Below are positions 17,125 through 26,160 of a DNA stretch of 64,000 nucleotides, piece by piece (position 1 is the stretch's first letter; the number at the start of each line of letters is the position of its first letter). The translations under genes and the position numbers were made by a program. A model generated the notes under the pieces. That model was given only the letters and a program-made list of their open reading frames with translations. It searched no databases and was not told the origin of the DNA. Origin of the DNA: JAKCDU01 sp035551615 (lineage in GTDB: Bacteria > Actinomycetota > Acidimicrobiia > Acidimicrobiales > Palsa-688). The stretch is taken from positions 1 through 64,000 of the forward strand of contig DASZNC010000077.1 of assembly GCA_035551615.1 (NCBI GenBank), in the 5' to 3' direction.

Positions 17125-17916
17125 ATGCACCCGGTTAGCGAGCCGTCCCCTGTGGTCGCCGCCGCCCTGACCGCCTTCGCCGGCGAATACGGCGCCGACG
17201 CCGGACGGCCGGTATGTGTCGTGATCGCCGCCCTGAACGAGGCGCCGTCGGTGGGCGACGTGATCCGGTCGCTCCCCCCGCAGGTCGCCGATCTGGCCGT
17301 CGAGTGCCTGGTCATCGACGACGGCTCGACCGACGGCACGGCGGCCGTCGCCCGCGACGCAGGGGCACTCGTCTGCCGCTTCGAGCACAACCTGGGACAG
17401 GGCCAGGCGTTGCGGGCCGGCTACCGGCTCGCCGCCGACCGGCGGGCCCACATCATCGTGACCATGGATGCCGACGGGCAGTTCGACACCGGGGAGATGG
17501 ACCGGCTGGTCGATCCCATCGCCACTGATAGAGCCGACATGGTCCAGGGCTCGCGGCGGCTCGGCACCAGCACGACCACCGACCCGGTACGGGCCGCCGG
17601 GGTCGTGGTCTTCGGCGGGCTGATCTCCCTCCTGACCCGGACCCGGATCACGGATCCGGCCAACGGCTTCAGAGCGTTCCGGCCGGAGGTGCCCGAACGG
17701 GTGCAGCTCCGGCAACCCCAGTACCAGACGGCCGAGTTGCTGATCGGGGCGCTGGCGGCCGGATTTCGCGTCATCGAGGCACCGGTCACCGTCCTCCCCC
17801 GGACCGCCGGTGAATCCAAGAAGGGCCGCAACCTGCTGTACGGCTACCGATTCGCGGGCGTCATCATCACGACCTGGTGGCGGGTCAGGAAGGCCCGAGA
17901 GCAGCCACGTCGCTGA
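17125..17916 (+). CDS. family 2 glycosyltransferase (dolichol-phosphate-mannosyltransferase-like)
   Basis: A 263-residue cytoplasmic-face GT-A enzyme: CVVIAALNEAPSVGDVI, the nucleotide-binding VIDDGSTDGT, DADGQFDTGEMDRLV as the DxD-type metal motif and DPANGFRAF as the acceptor-site segment. No membrane domain is evident at the C-terminus (MVRKA-like basic tail). Such enzymes transfer a sugar to polyprenyl phosphate, supplying lipid-linked sugars to membrane GT-C enzymes. The adjoining convergent gene (overlap 32 nt) is just such a GT-C protein, so the two are likely partners. Confidence 0.88.
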   Translation: MHPVSEPSPVVAAALTAFAGEYGADAGRPVCVVIAALNEAPSVGDVIRSLPPQVADLAVECLVIDDGSTDGTAAVARDAGALVCRFEHNLGQGQALRAGYRLAADRRAHIIVTMDADGQFDTGEMDRLVDPIATDRADMVQGSRRLGTSTTTDPVRAAGVVVFGGLISLLTRTRITDPANGFRAFRPEVPERVQLRQPQYQTAELLIGALAAGFRVIEAPVTVLPRTAGESKKGRNLLYGYRFAGVIITTWWRVRKAREQPRR

Positions 17917-19744
17917 CCGCCGCCACCTGGTTCGGTACCCCTCCGGTGACGACCACCCGGATGGCCTCGACGCTCCGGGGACGGGGCGGGCGCACCAGCA
18001 GGAACGGCGCCGCCCCGTCGCCCACCCCCGAAGCGACGTGCGCCACCGATGACCAACTCCCGGACCGGTCCTGAACCTCCAGGTCGACCGCCTCGGTCGG
18101 ACCCGACGTCTCGGCCGCCTCCCCGAGCGACAGTTGGCTCAGCTGCTCAGGTTTTGGCAGCTCCCATGTCATCGTTGAGGATCCGGCGGCGTCTGTCTGG
18201 ACCGACACGGTGCCGGCGAGCAGGTCGGCCAGATCGGGATGGGCCGTGCCCGGACCGATGAGCTCATAGACGCTGCCATCGTCCCGGTTGGTGTGGAGCA
18301 GGGCCACGGCCCACGTCGACGTCGGCGCGGTGCTGGCCAGACACGGATTGTCGATCACGCCGGGCTTGTTCAGATTGCCCACCACCAGATAGCCGGCGCC
18401 GTCCCCGGTCATCTCCGGGAGCATGAAGGCGCACACCGGATACGAGTTGTAGATGAAGGCGTCCCAGTTGGTCGGATGACCGGTGAACAACGCCAACGAT
18501 GACCGGTAGTCGGTCTCGACCACCATCGATCGAGGCCCCAACGCACTCAGGATGGCGGCGTAGCGCGACCCTTGTATCTCAGAGCTGTGCTGACCCCATC
18601 CGAACAGGTAGTCACGCGGCGCCTGCGCCACCAACGGTACGAGGACGACGGCGGCGACGACGAGGGCGACCGTTGCCGCCGCCGGGCGCAGTATCACCGG
18701 CCGGCGCCCGACGAGGTAGCGGGCCCCGGCCCAGAGGCGGGCCCCGCCGATGGCGTACCACAGCACCAGAAGCGGCAACGCCAGGATGGCCCGCCGCTCG
18801 TTGACGTAAGGCCACATGACGCACTCGCCGAAGTACACGACGACCATGGGGACGGCCGCATCGCGGTGGCGGCGGAACCATGACACCGCCCCGACCACGA
18901 CCAGGATGGTGACCTGCCACGAGACGATCTTCCACAGATCGGGCCACCCCCCGTCGAGGGGGAGCGGTTCCAGATACGGCACCAGCGTGGCCGGAAGGGC
19001 GGTGGCCAAGATGTGCCAGGCCGAGTGCGGCAGGACGTTCTGGAAGCGGTTGAGCAACCCGCCCTGGTAGTAGCTGCCCAGTTCCTCGGAGTACCGCGAA
19101 CCGGCCAAGGGCACCCCGAGGGAGGCCCGGGCGACGAGGACCGGAACCAGGGTCAGCGTGACCCCGCCGGCAACCACCACCGCCCGCCACCAGGCCCGCG
19201 GCCGGCTGCAGAAAGGGAGCCACAGGACCAGCCCGATCACCAGGCCGATGCCGGCCTGCTTCAACCACACCAGGCTGGCCGCGGCCACCACCGTGGCCAG
19301 GGCCGGCCGGCCCAGCAGGCGGCCCGACTCCTGCCAGCGCTCGACCGCGAGCAGAAGTAGCACCAGCACCACCAGGAAGGGGGCCTCGGCCATGACCATG
19401 CTTCCGTAGGTGGCGAACGGCGGGCCCAGCGCCAGCACCACCAGCGCAGCCATCGTGAGGCGGGGGCTCAGACCCTTGCGCCGGGCCAGGATCCACGTCA
19501 GCGGGAAGATCAATGCGAAGCAGGCCGTCGAGAACAGCCGCAGTGGGAGGAAGGTGTGCGGCCAGATCCACACCAGCGGGGCGAGCAGGGCGCTGTAGCC
19601 GGGCGGGTACAGCCCGACGACCGCCTCCCCGCTCGTCAGGTGACCGGTCAGGCCGTGGCCGGCCAGGAGCGCCTTGGCCGACAGGATGTAGCTGGCATCG
19701 TCGTCGAACGACCCGACGTGATAGCGGGGCGCCACCAACGCCAC
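17885..19744 (-). CDS. multi-spanning GT-C glycosyltransferase (ArnT/PMT-like)
   Basis: At least 619 residues with about ten hydrophobic segments and the first-loop acidic motif GSFDDDASYI, as in lipid-phosphate-sugar-dependent GT39/GT83 enzymes. The last 130 residues form an extracytoplasmic beta domain (WELPKPEQLSQLSL, VDLEVQDRSGSWSSV, IRVVVTGG) resembling a discoidin/galactose-binding fold. GTG at 19744 is the only ordinary start. However, the frame stays open upstream to a CTG at 19834 whose CTGA overlaps the stop of the preceding gene. That adds 30 residues, RTRTPARRGWNPP plus a transmembrane segment, which makes much better topology. CTG initiation is therefore suspected. Confidence 0.82.
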   Translation of the reverse strand: MALVAPRYHVGSFDDDASYILSAKALLAGHGLTGHLTSGEAVVGLYPPGYSALLAPLVWIWPHTFLPLRLFSTACFALIFPLTWILARRKGLSPRLTMAALVVLALGPPFATYGSMVMAEAPFLVVLVLLLLAVERWQESGRLLGRPALATVVAAASLVWLKQAGIGLVIGLVLWLPFCSRPRAWWRAVVVAGGVTLTLVPVLVARASLGVPLAGSRYSEELGSYYQGGLLNRFQNVLPHSAWHILATALPATLVPYLEPLPLDGGWPDLWKIVSWQVTILVVVGAVSWFRRHRDAAVPMVVVYFGECVMWPYVNERRAILALPLLVLWYAIGGARLWAGARYLVGRRPVILRPAAATVALVVAAVVLVPLVAQAPRDYLFGWGQHSSEIQGSRYAAILSALGPRSMVVETDYRSSLALFTGHPTNWDAFIYNSYPVCAFMLPEMTGDGAGYLVVGNLNKPGVIDNPCLASTAPTSTWAVALLHTNRDDGSVYELIGPGTAHPDLADLLAGTVSVQTDAAGSSTMTWELPKPEQLSQLSLGEAAETSGPTEAVDLEVQDRSGSWSSVAHVASGVGDGAAPFLLVRPPRPRSVEAIRVVVTGGVPNQVAAVSDVAALGPS

Positions 19745-19830
19745 ATGAGCGAGCCCGATGATCAGCGGCAGGCCGACGGCGATGCCCGCCGGCGGGTTCC
19801 AGCCGCGCCGGGCGGGGGTGCGGGTGCGGA

Positions 19831-21006
19831 TCAGCTAATCGCAGCCCGGGCGAGACTGCTCGTCGTGGCCCGCCATTGAACGGTCGGCCGGATGGCCTCG
19901 GCGGAGACCCGATCCTTGTGGCGGTCGACGATGCGGAACATCGAGTCGATCAGGGTCTCGCTCAGGAGATGCGGCACCAGGCCCAGGTCGAGCAACCCGG
20001 TGTGGGCGGCCCGGTAGTAGTGCTCCTCCAGCTCGACGCGCGGGTTCTCCACGTGGTCGACCTGGCAACCACCCGGCCAGGCGGCCGACACCGTGGCGGC
20101 GATGTCGCGCACGCTCATCTGCTCGGTGAACTGGTTGAACACCCGGAACTCACCGGGCTCGGCCGGGGTCTCAGCGGCCAGGCGGATGCACTGCACGGTG
20201 TCCACGATGTTGATGATCCCGCGGGTCTGGCCACCGTTGCCGTAGACGGTCAGTGGCAACCCGAGAACGGCCTGGATGGTGAACCGGTTGAGCACGGTGC
20301 CGAAGATGCCGTCGTAATCGAAGCGGGTGGCCAGCACCGGGTGGCCGGCCGTCTCCTCGGTCTCCTGGCCGTAGACGACGCCCTGGTTGAGATCGGTCAC
20401 CCGCAGGCCCCAGATGCGACACGCGAACTCCAGGTTGTGGCTGTCGTGGACCTTGGACAGGTGGTAAAAGGAACCGGGCCGCTTCGGGAAGATCATTCGA
20501 TCTGTCCGGCCCCGGTGGTTGACCGTCAGCCAACCCTCCTCGATGTCGATGTTGGGCGTGCCGTACTCGCCCATCGTCCCGAGCTTCACCAGATGGATGT
20601 CGCGGTTGTGTTGGGCGATGGCGTAGAGCACGTTCATCGTGCCCACGACGTTGTTCATCTGGGTGTAGACGGCGTGCTGGCGATTGAGCATCGAGTACGG
20701 CGCCGAGCTCTGCTCGCCGTAGTGGACGATCGTGTCCGGGTCGAAGTCGCGCACCATCTCCTCGACGAAGTCGCCGTCGCAGAGGTCCCCGATGTAGGCC
20801 GGCAGCTGCCGGCCCGACAGTCTGGCCCACGCCTGGATCCGTTCCTCGAGGGAGGCGATCGGCACCAGGCTCTCCACTCCCAACTCCGCGTCCCAATCCC
20901 TACGGACGAAGCTGTCGGCCACGGCCACCTCGTGGCCACGAGCGGACAGGTGGAGAGCGGTCGGCCAACCGAGATAGCCGTCTCCGCCCAGGATGAGGAT
21001 GCGCAA
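19831..21006 (-). CDS. sqdB: UDP-sulfoquinovose synthase (SQD1/SqdB/Agl3 family)
   Basis: A 391-residue extended short-chain dehydrogenase that makes UDP-sulfoquinovose from UDP-glucose and sulfite. The NAD motif is GGDGYLGW. The family-specific stretches HYGEQSSAPYSM, LVKLGTMGEYGTPNIDIEEG, GSFYHLSKVHDSHN, TDLNQGVVYG and FRVFNQFTEQ are close to plant SQD1 as I recall it. The catalytic triad is T144, Y181 and K185. Normal length, ATG at 21006. It is followed with overlap by a GT-C glycosyltransferase. No SqdX-type lipid sulfoquinovosyltransferase is in the window, so the sugar may go to a glycan rather than to SQDG. Confidence 0.93.
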   Translation of the reverse strand: MRILILGGDGYLGWPTALHLSARGHEVAVADSFVRRDWDAELGVESLVPIASLEERIQAWARLSGRQLPAYIGDLCDGDFVEEMVRDFDPDTIVHYGEQSSAPYSMLNRQHAVYTQMNNVVGTMNVLYAIAQHNRDIHLVKLGTMGEYGTPNIDIEEGWLTVNHRGRTDRMIFPKRPGSFYHLSKVHDSHNLEFACRIWGLRVTDLNQGVVYGQETEETAGHPVLATRFDYDGIFGTVLNRFTIQAVLGLPLTVYGNGGQTRGIINIVDTVQCIRLAAETPAEPGEFRVFNQFTEQMSVRDIAATVSAAWPGGCQVDHVENPRVELEEHYYRAAHTGLLDLGLVPHLLSETLIDSMFRIVDRHKDRVSAEAIRPTVQWRATTSSLARAAIS

Positions 21007-21209
21007 CTTCGTTCTCCGATCGGTGAAACAACGGGCAAGCAGGGTGTCGATCCCGCCTGAGAATACGCTGTGATCAGATCGTGAGCATTACTCCGGTCGC
21101 ACGCGCATCCCAGGAACGGTAGCTGCGCGCCGTCGATTACTGCGTCTCAGCCAATTTTAAGTTCCTGTTGTCCCGGCTTTCATCCAGGCCGACTGCACTT
21201 GGCGCCGGT

Positions 21210-21911
21210 ATGACCAAACCTCTGCCCCCACGCCCCGTTTCGGCTGCGAGTTGGCTGCTGCTGCCCCTCGTCACCGTGGCTCTGGTAGCCACGGCGTGCG
21301 GAGGTAGCGGTACAAAAGCCACGTCCGCCGGCTCGTCCACCTCCACCACGTCGACGCCGGGCAATGCCCAGGCCGCCTTCGCCAAGTACACCGCCTGTCT
21401 GGAGGCCCACGGGGTGCCGGCCAGCGAGGCGACCCGGGAGCTGGGCCGCCGGGGTGCGCCGGGTTCGGCCGGTACGCCCGGTACGCCGGCGTCGACCGGT
21501 ACGTCCGGCTCGTCGGGGTCGACCGGCTCGTCGGGGTCGTCCGGTTCGTCGGATCCATCCGGTTCGGCGGGCGGCGGAGGGACGCCGCCGACGACCACCG
21601 CTGCGTTCGCCGCCGCCCGGACGGCATGCCGGAGCGATCTTCCGACCGGCGGTTTCGGCGGGTTCGGCCGTAATGGCGGATTCGGCAACTCGGCCGCCGG
21701 CAAGCTCTACCTGCAGTGCCTCCAGGCCCACGGGGTGACGGTGCCCAGTACCCCGCCCAACTCGGCGGCCGGCTCCCCGGCGAGCAGCTCGCCCGGCAGC
21801 CGCCCGGGTGGCAACTTCGCCAACAACCCGGCCTACCAGGCGGCTCGCACCGCGTGTGCCGCGCTCCTGCCGGCGGCCAGCGGGACGACGACCACCACGA
21901 CGGCGTCCTGA
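21210..21911 (+). CDS. putative lipoprotein with duplicated Cys/HGV repeat
   Basis: A 233-residue exported protein with signal sequence and lipobox VATAC (C30). The mature part has two similar modules. The first contains YTACLEAHGV and later ARTACRSDLP; the second contains YLQCLQAHGV and ARTACAALLP. Each module therefore has a Cys-x3-HGV helix and a second Cys, which could form a disulfide. A Gly/Ser/Thr-rich linker lies inside the first module. I do not recognise a named family. It heads a five-gene run with a MacAB-like transporter, its TGATG junction overlapping the next gene. ATG 21210 is preferred over an in-frame codon at 21168 because it begins a proper signal peptide. Confidence 0.78.
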   Translation: MTKPLPPRPVSAASWLLLPLVTVALVATACGGSGTKATSAGSSTSTTSTPGNAQAAFAKYTACLEAHGVPASEATRELGRRGAPGSAGTPGTPASTGTSGSSGSTGSSGSSGSSDPSGSAGGGGTPPTTTAAFAAARTACRSDLPTGGFGGFGRNGGFGNSAAGKLYLQCLQAHGVTVPSTPPNSAAGSPASSSPGSRPGGNFANNPAYQAARTACAALLPAASGTTTTTTAS

Positions 21912-23542
21912 TGGGCAGCCGTCGCTTCTGGGCGCTCAACGGCACCCTCCTGGTGGTCGTCGCCCTCGTCGCCTACTTCGGGTTGACCTCCTTGTTCCAC
22001 AAGGCGTCGGCCCGCAGCGCCCAGCGCACGGCGACCGTCGGCGTCGGCACGGTGAGCGAAACCATCACCGCCAGTGGCAACATCTCGCCGGCGAGTAGTG
22101 AGAACGTCAGCTTCGCCACCGGTGGGACGGTCACATCTGTCAACGTCACGGTGGGCCAGCAGGTGGCCACCGGCCAGACGCTGGCGTCACTCGACCCGGC
22201 CGCCGCCCAGGCCGCCCTCACGTCGGCGCAGGACAACCTGACGGCGGCGGAGGACAACCTGAGTCAGGCCGAGAACGGCAACGAGTCGCCACCCGAGGTG
22301 GACCAGGACAACGCCACGCTGGCCAGCGACCAGGAGGCGATCGCTTCGGCCGAGAGCAGCCTGGCCGCCGACCAGGCCACGCTGGCCTCCGAGACGGCCG
22401 CCTGCACCAGGTCGGGCGGTACCGTCGCCGCTGCGGCCGCGGGGGGCGGGTCCGCCGGGGGCGGATCGTCGGCCGGGGGCGGGTCGGGGACGACCGGCGG
22501 GTCGAGTGGGTCGGGTTCGACCGGCGGGTCGGCGTCCTCCACGTCGCCGACGACCACCGCCGGTCGGAGCACGACCGCAACCACGACGGCGGCGTCGTCC
22601 AACCCCTGCAGCGAGGCGGCCGCCGAGAAGCAGACGGTCGCTCAGGATGACAGTTCGGTGACCCAGGCCCAGAACAATCTGAGCCAGGAGAACCTGGCCA
22701 TCGCCGCCAAGCGGTACGTCAACCCGGCCAATATCCTGCAGGACCAGGCCCAGGTGACCAGCGCCCAGGAGACGGTCACCCAGGACCAGAAGACCATGAA
22801 CGAGACCACCCTGGTGGCACCGTTCGCGGGCACCGTCACCGCCCTCACCGGTGCCGTCGGCGAAACCGTCAGCGGCGGTGGCAACTCGGCGGCGGCGTCG
22901 AGCAACTCGGGTTCGAGCGGGTCGGGCACGGGCGCCAACTCGTCATCGTCGTCGAGCAGCTCGTCGAGCTCGTCCAGCGGCTTCCTCACCATCGCCAATT
23001 TGGCCAGCCTCCAGGTCGTCGCCGGCGTGCCCGAGGCGTCGGCGGTGAAGGTGAAGGTCGGCCAGCCGGCCACCGTCACCCTCAGCGCCACCAGCGGCGA
23101 GACCGCCGGCACGGTGACCGCCATCAGCCCGACGCCGACGGTGGTCTCCAACGTCGTCGAGTACGAAGTGACCATCTCCCTCACCAACCCGCCGTCGACC
23201 GTCCAGAACGGCATGAGCGCAACGGTCGCCATCACGGTCGCGTCCGCCGCCAACGCCCTCGAGCTGCCGTCCTCGGCCATCACGACGGCCGGCTCGACGT
23301 CGACGGTCCAGCTGCTGAAGAACGGCAGGACGACGACCACTACGGTCACCACCGGCCTGGTCGGCGACAGCGACACCCAGATCCTGTCCGGTCTGGCCCA
23401 GGGGGATCAGGTCGTGGAGCCGTCGGTATCGGCGGCGAGCACCGGCACCGGGACGACCGGTACCGGAACCGGCCGCACCGGACTGTTCGGCGGCGGCGGG
23501 GGCGGTGGCGGCGGATTCGCCATCCCGGGCGGCGGCGGGTGA
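21911..23542 (+). CDS. RND/MacA-like periplasmic adaptor (membrane fusion protein)
   Basis: A 543-residue protein with one N-terminal transmembrane anchor (about residues 8-28), a lipoyl half-motif (VNVTVGQQVATGQTLASLD), an alpha-hairpin, the second lipoyl half (LVAPFAGTVTALTGAVGE) and beta-barrel domains to the C-terminus. The hairpin tip is replaced by a Gly/Ser/Thr-rich insertion bracketed by C165 and C233, and a Ser-rich run interrupts the lipoyl region near residue 350. The tail is Gly-rich. In MacAB systems this part connects the ABC permease to cargo. A monoderm cell has no TolC, so the altered hairpin is notable. Coupled at both ends by 1-4 nt overlaps. Confidence 0.87.
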   Translation: MGSRRFWALNGTLLVVVALVAYFGLTSLFHKASARSAQRTATVGVGTVSETITASGNISPASSENVSFATGGTVTSVNVTVGQQVATGQTLASLDPAAAQAALTSAQDNLTAAEDNLSQAENGNESPPEVDQDNATLASDQEAIASAESSLAADQATLASETAACTRSGGTVAAAAAGGGSAGGGSSAGGGSGTTGGSSGSGSTGGSASSTSPTTTAGRSTTATTTAASSNPCSEAAAEKQTVAQDDSSVTQAQNNLSQENLAIAAKRYVNPANILQDQAQVTSAQETVTQDQKTMNETTLVAPFAGTVTALTGAVGETVSGGGNSAAASSNSGSSGSGTGANSSSSSSSSSSSSSGFLTIANLASLQVVAGVPEASAVKVKVGQPATVTLSATSGETAGTVTAISPTPTVVSNVVEYEVTISLTNPPSTVQNGMSATVAITVASAANALELPSSAITTAGSTSTVQLLKNGRTTTTTVTTGLVGDSDTQILSGLAQGDQVVEPSVSAASTGTGTTGTGTGRTGLFGGGGGGGGGFAIPGGGG

Positions 23543-24261
23543 CCAATCCGCCGGTCATCGCCCTCCGCAACGTGGAGCGCACCTACCAGATGGGCGATGT
23601 CGCCGTGCGGGCCCTCGACGGGGTGTCGCTGGTGATCGAACGCGGGGAGTTCGTGGCCATCATGGGCGCATCTGGCTCCGGTAAGTCGACGATGATGAAC
23701 GTGATCGGTTGCCTCGATGTCCCGACCAGGGGCCGGTACTGGCTGGACGGCGTCGACGTCCGCAATCTGGACGAGTCCGCCCTCTCCCGCATCCGCAACC
23801 GCAAGATCGGCTTCGTCTTCCAGAGCTTCAACCTCATCCCCCGGACCACTGCTCTCGCCAACGTGGAGCTCCCGCTCACCTACGCGCGGGTGCCGGCCCG
23901 GGAACGCCGGGCCCGGGCCCTGGCCGCGCTGGAACTGGTCGGCCTGACCGAACGGCTGCACCATGTCCCCGCCGAGATGTCCGGTGGTCAGCAGCAACGC
24001 GTCGCCGTGGCCCGGGCGATCGTCACCAACCCGGCGCTGATCCTGGCCGATGAGCCGACGGGGAACCTCGACTCGCGCTCCAGCGAGGAGGTCATGCTGA
24101 TCTTCGAGGAGCTCAATCGGGCCGGGCGCACCGTCGTGCTCATCACCCACGAGTCGGAGATCGCCGCCCACACCAAGCGCATCGTGCGGCTACGGGACGG
24201 CCTGATCCTCTCCGATGAACCGGTCTCTCGCGTTGCCCAGGCAGCCGGTGCCCCGTCGTGA
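23539..24261 (+). CDS. ABC transporter ATP-binding protein (MacB/LolD type)
   Basis: A 240-residue ATPase: Walker A GASGSGKST, Q-loop FVFQSFNLIPRTTALANVELPL (the form typical of MacB/LolD), signature MSGGQQQRVAVARA, Walker B ILADEPTGNLD and H-loop THESE. The GTG start at 23539 overlaps the previous stop (GTGA), and its own stop overlaps the permease start. It would energise the FtsX-type permease in a mechanotransmission export system rather than a classical import pump. Confidence 0.94.
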   Translation: MTNPPVIALRNVERTYQMGDVAVRALDGVSLVIERGEFVAIMGASGSGKSTMMNVIGCLDVPTRGRYWLDGVDVRNLDESALSRIRNRKIGFVFQSFNLIPRTTALANVELPLTYARVPARERRARALAALELVGLTERLHHVPAEMSGGQQQRVAVARAIVTNPALILADEPTGNLDSRSSEEVMLIFEELNRAGRTVVLITHESEIAAHTKRIVRLRDGLILSDEPVSRVAQAAGAPS

Positions 24262-25487
24262 ACATCCTCGACGATCTGCGGGGCGCCCTGCGCGGCCTGT
24301 CGGCCAACAAGCTGCGGTCGGCGCTGACCGTCCTCGGCATCTTCATCGGCGTCGGCGCCGTGATCATCGTGGTCGGTTACGGAAACGGCTCGTCGCAGGC
24401 GGTGCAGAACCGGATCAAGGCGCTCGGCACCAACACCATCACCATCGTGAACCGGGGTCGCTTCGGCCGGGGCCCGGCCACCGCCGGCAGCACCCAGACA
24501 CAGTCGGCGACCATCACCCCCCAGGACGTCTCCAGCATGCAGGACCAGAATCAGGCGCCTGACATCCTCTCGGTGTCACCGGTTCTGTCATCTTCGGCGA
24601 CAGCGACGTATTCGAGCGCCTCCGACAGCTCGGTGACCATCACCGGCACCACGCCCACCTACCTGCAGGCCGAGGACTTCCAGGTCGAGGCCGGCTCGTC
24701 GATTACGGCATCCGATGTGACAAATCATGCCCAGGTGGCGGTGATCGGCCAGGACCTGCTGAGCGATCTGTATGCGACCGGCCAGAACCCGATCGGCAGC
24801 AACGTCTTCTTCGGGTCGGCCCGCTTCCGGGTCGTGGGCGTTCTGGCCGACAAAGGATCGAGCGCCGGGGCCGATGAGAACAACGTCGCCATCATCCCCT
24901 ACACCACCGCCGAGGACTACATAACCGGCTACACGAACAACTTCACCGAGCTCATCGTCGAGGCCAAGAACGCCAAGGACGTCAACGCAGCCGAGAACGA
25001 GGCCGACGACATCCTGGCTTCGGCCAACCAGACGAGTGTCGCCAACCTGCCCTTCACCGCCATCAACGAGGCCACCCTCCTCAGCACCAGCGCCTCCACC
25101 AGTTCGACCTTCACCGTCCTGCTCACCGTGATCGCCGCCGTCAGCCTGCTGGTCGGCGGGATCGGGATCATGAACATCATGCTGGTGACGGTGACCGAAC
25201 GGACCCGGGAGATCGGTATCCGTAAGGCCATCGGCGCCCCCCGATCGGCCATCCTCACGCAGTTCCTGATCGAGGCGGTGATGTTGTCACTAATCGGCGG
25301 CGTGGCCGGCGTGATCGTCGGCGTCGTCGGGACCAACTTCAAGATCGACGGCGTCAAGCCGATCCCCACGCCAGAATCGATCATCGGGGCGTTCCTCGTC
25401 ACCGTGGTCGTGGGCGTGTTCTTCGGCTTCTATCCGGCCAGTCGGGCCGCCTCGCTGCGCCCGGTCGATGCGCTGCGTTACGAGTAG
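24258..25487 (+). CDS. ABC permease, MacB/FtsX type
   Basis: A 409-residue permease with one N-terminal transmembrane helix (LRSALTVLGIFIGVGAVIIV), a large extracytoplasmic MacB-PCD domain (about residues 45-270) and three C-terminal helices including LLVGGIGIMNIMLVTVTERTREIGIRKAIGAP, the FtsX signature. The GTG start overlaps the ATPase gene. Together with the two preceding genes it forms a complete type VII ABC exporter. Substrate unknown; the flanking lipoprotein or the following secreted-type protein may be partners. Confidence 0.93.
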   Translation: MNILDDLRGALRGLSANKLRSALTVLGIFIGVGAVIIVVGYGNGSSQAVQNRIKALGTNTITIVNRGRFGRGPATAGSTQTQSATITPQDVSSMQDQNQAPDILSVSPVLSSSATATYSSASDSSVTITGTTPTYLQAEDFQVEAGSSITASDVTNHAQVAVIGQDLLSDLYATGQNPIGSNVFFGSARFRVVGVLADKGSSAGADENNVAIIPYTTAEDYITGYTNNFTELIVEAKNAKDVNAAENEADDILASANQTSVANLPFTAINEATLLSTSASTSSTFTVLLTVIAAVSLLVGGIGIMNIMLVTVTERTREIGIRKAIGAPRSAILTQFLIEAVMLSLIGGVAGVIVGVVGTNFKIDGVKPIPTPESIIGAFLVTVVVGVFFGFYPASRAASLRPVDALRYE

Positions 25488-25514
25488 CAGTTCCAGGACA
25501 AAGGAATACGCGCC

Positions 25515-26126
25515 ATGGCTGTACCCCTCCCCGACATCCCGATCCACGCCGAAGACCCCGATGACGAGTGGCAGACCGCCGTCAACACCGGTCACGCCTT
25601 CCGGATCCGCTACCTGACCGCCGGGCTGCTGACGCTCGCCATCCTGGGCGGCGGGTTCTGGGGCGGGGTGGTGGCCGAGAAGCACCACGGCACCGGCTCC
25701 AGTTCGGCCGCCTCACTACTCAGCCGGTTCGCCGCCGCCCGCGGGACGGCGACCGGCGCCGGCACGCTGCGGGGGACGGGCGCCACCGGTGGCACTGGCG
25801 CCGGTGGCGCCGGCGGGGCGGCCGGCGGGGTGACGGCCGGCACGGTGATCGACGTGTCCGGCACGACCCTGGAGATCTCCGACACCAGCGGGAACATCGT
25901 GAAGGTGACGGTCCCCTCGACGGCCACCGTGACCAGAACCAGCAAGTCGGCCCTGTCCGGCCTCCAGATCGGCGACACCGTGATCGTCAGCGGGGCGACC
26001 GGTGCGGGAGGATCGGTGACCGCCACGGCGGTGCGGGCCAGCGCTCAGGGTGTGTCCGCCGGCGGCGGCGGGTTCGCCGGAGGCGGTGGGGCCGGCGGGT
26101 TCACCGGCCGGGGAACCGGCGGCTGA
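25515..26126 (+). CDS. membrane-anchored DUF5666-like protein
   Basis: A 203-residue protein with one transmembrane segment (about residues 34-53), a Gly/Thr/Ala-rich linker and a small beta domain (TVIDVSGTTLEISDTSG, VPSTATVTRTSKS, LQIGDTVIVSG) of the DUF5666/OB-like type, ending in a Gly-rich tail like that of the adaptor upstream. An AAAGGA site precedes the ATG at 25515 by 8-9 nt. It lies 27 nt after the permease gene and probably belongs to the same operon. Function is not known. Confidence 0.8.
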   Translation: MAVPLPDIPIHAEDPDDEWQTAVNTGHAFRIRYLTAGLLTLAILGGGFWGGVVAEKHHGTGSSSAASLLSRFAAARGTATGAGTLRGTGATGGTGAGGAGGAAGGVTAGTVIDVSGTTLEISDTSGNIVKVTVPSTATVTRTSKSALSGLQIGDTVIVSGATGAGGSVTATAVRASAQGVSAGGGGFAGGGGAGGFTGRGTGG

Positions 26127-26160
26127 CTCGGCCCGGCTGGCGACGGCGCGGCGGCTTCGT

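Noticed and set aside
22890..22985. TCG-rich run considered as a satellite repeat
   Set aside because: It encodes a Ser-rich linker in the membrane fusion protein and is in frame throughout.
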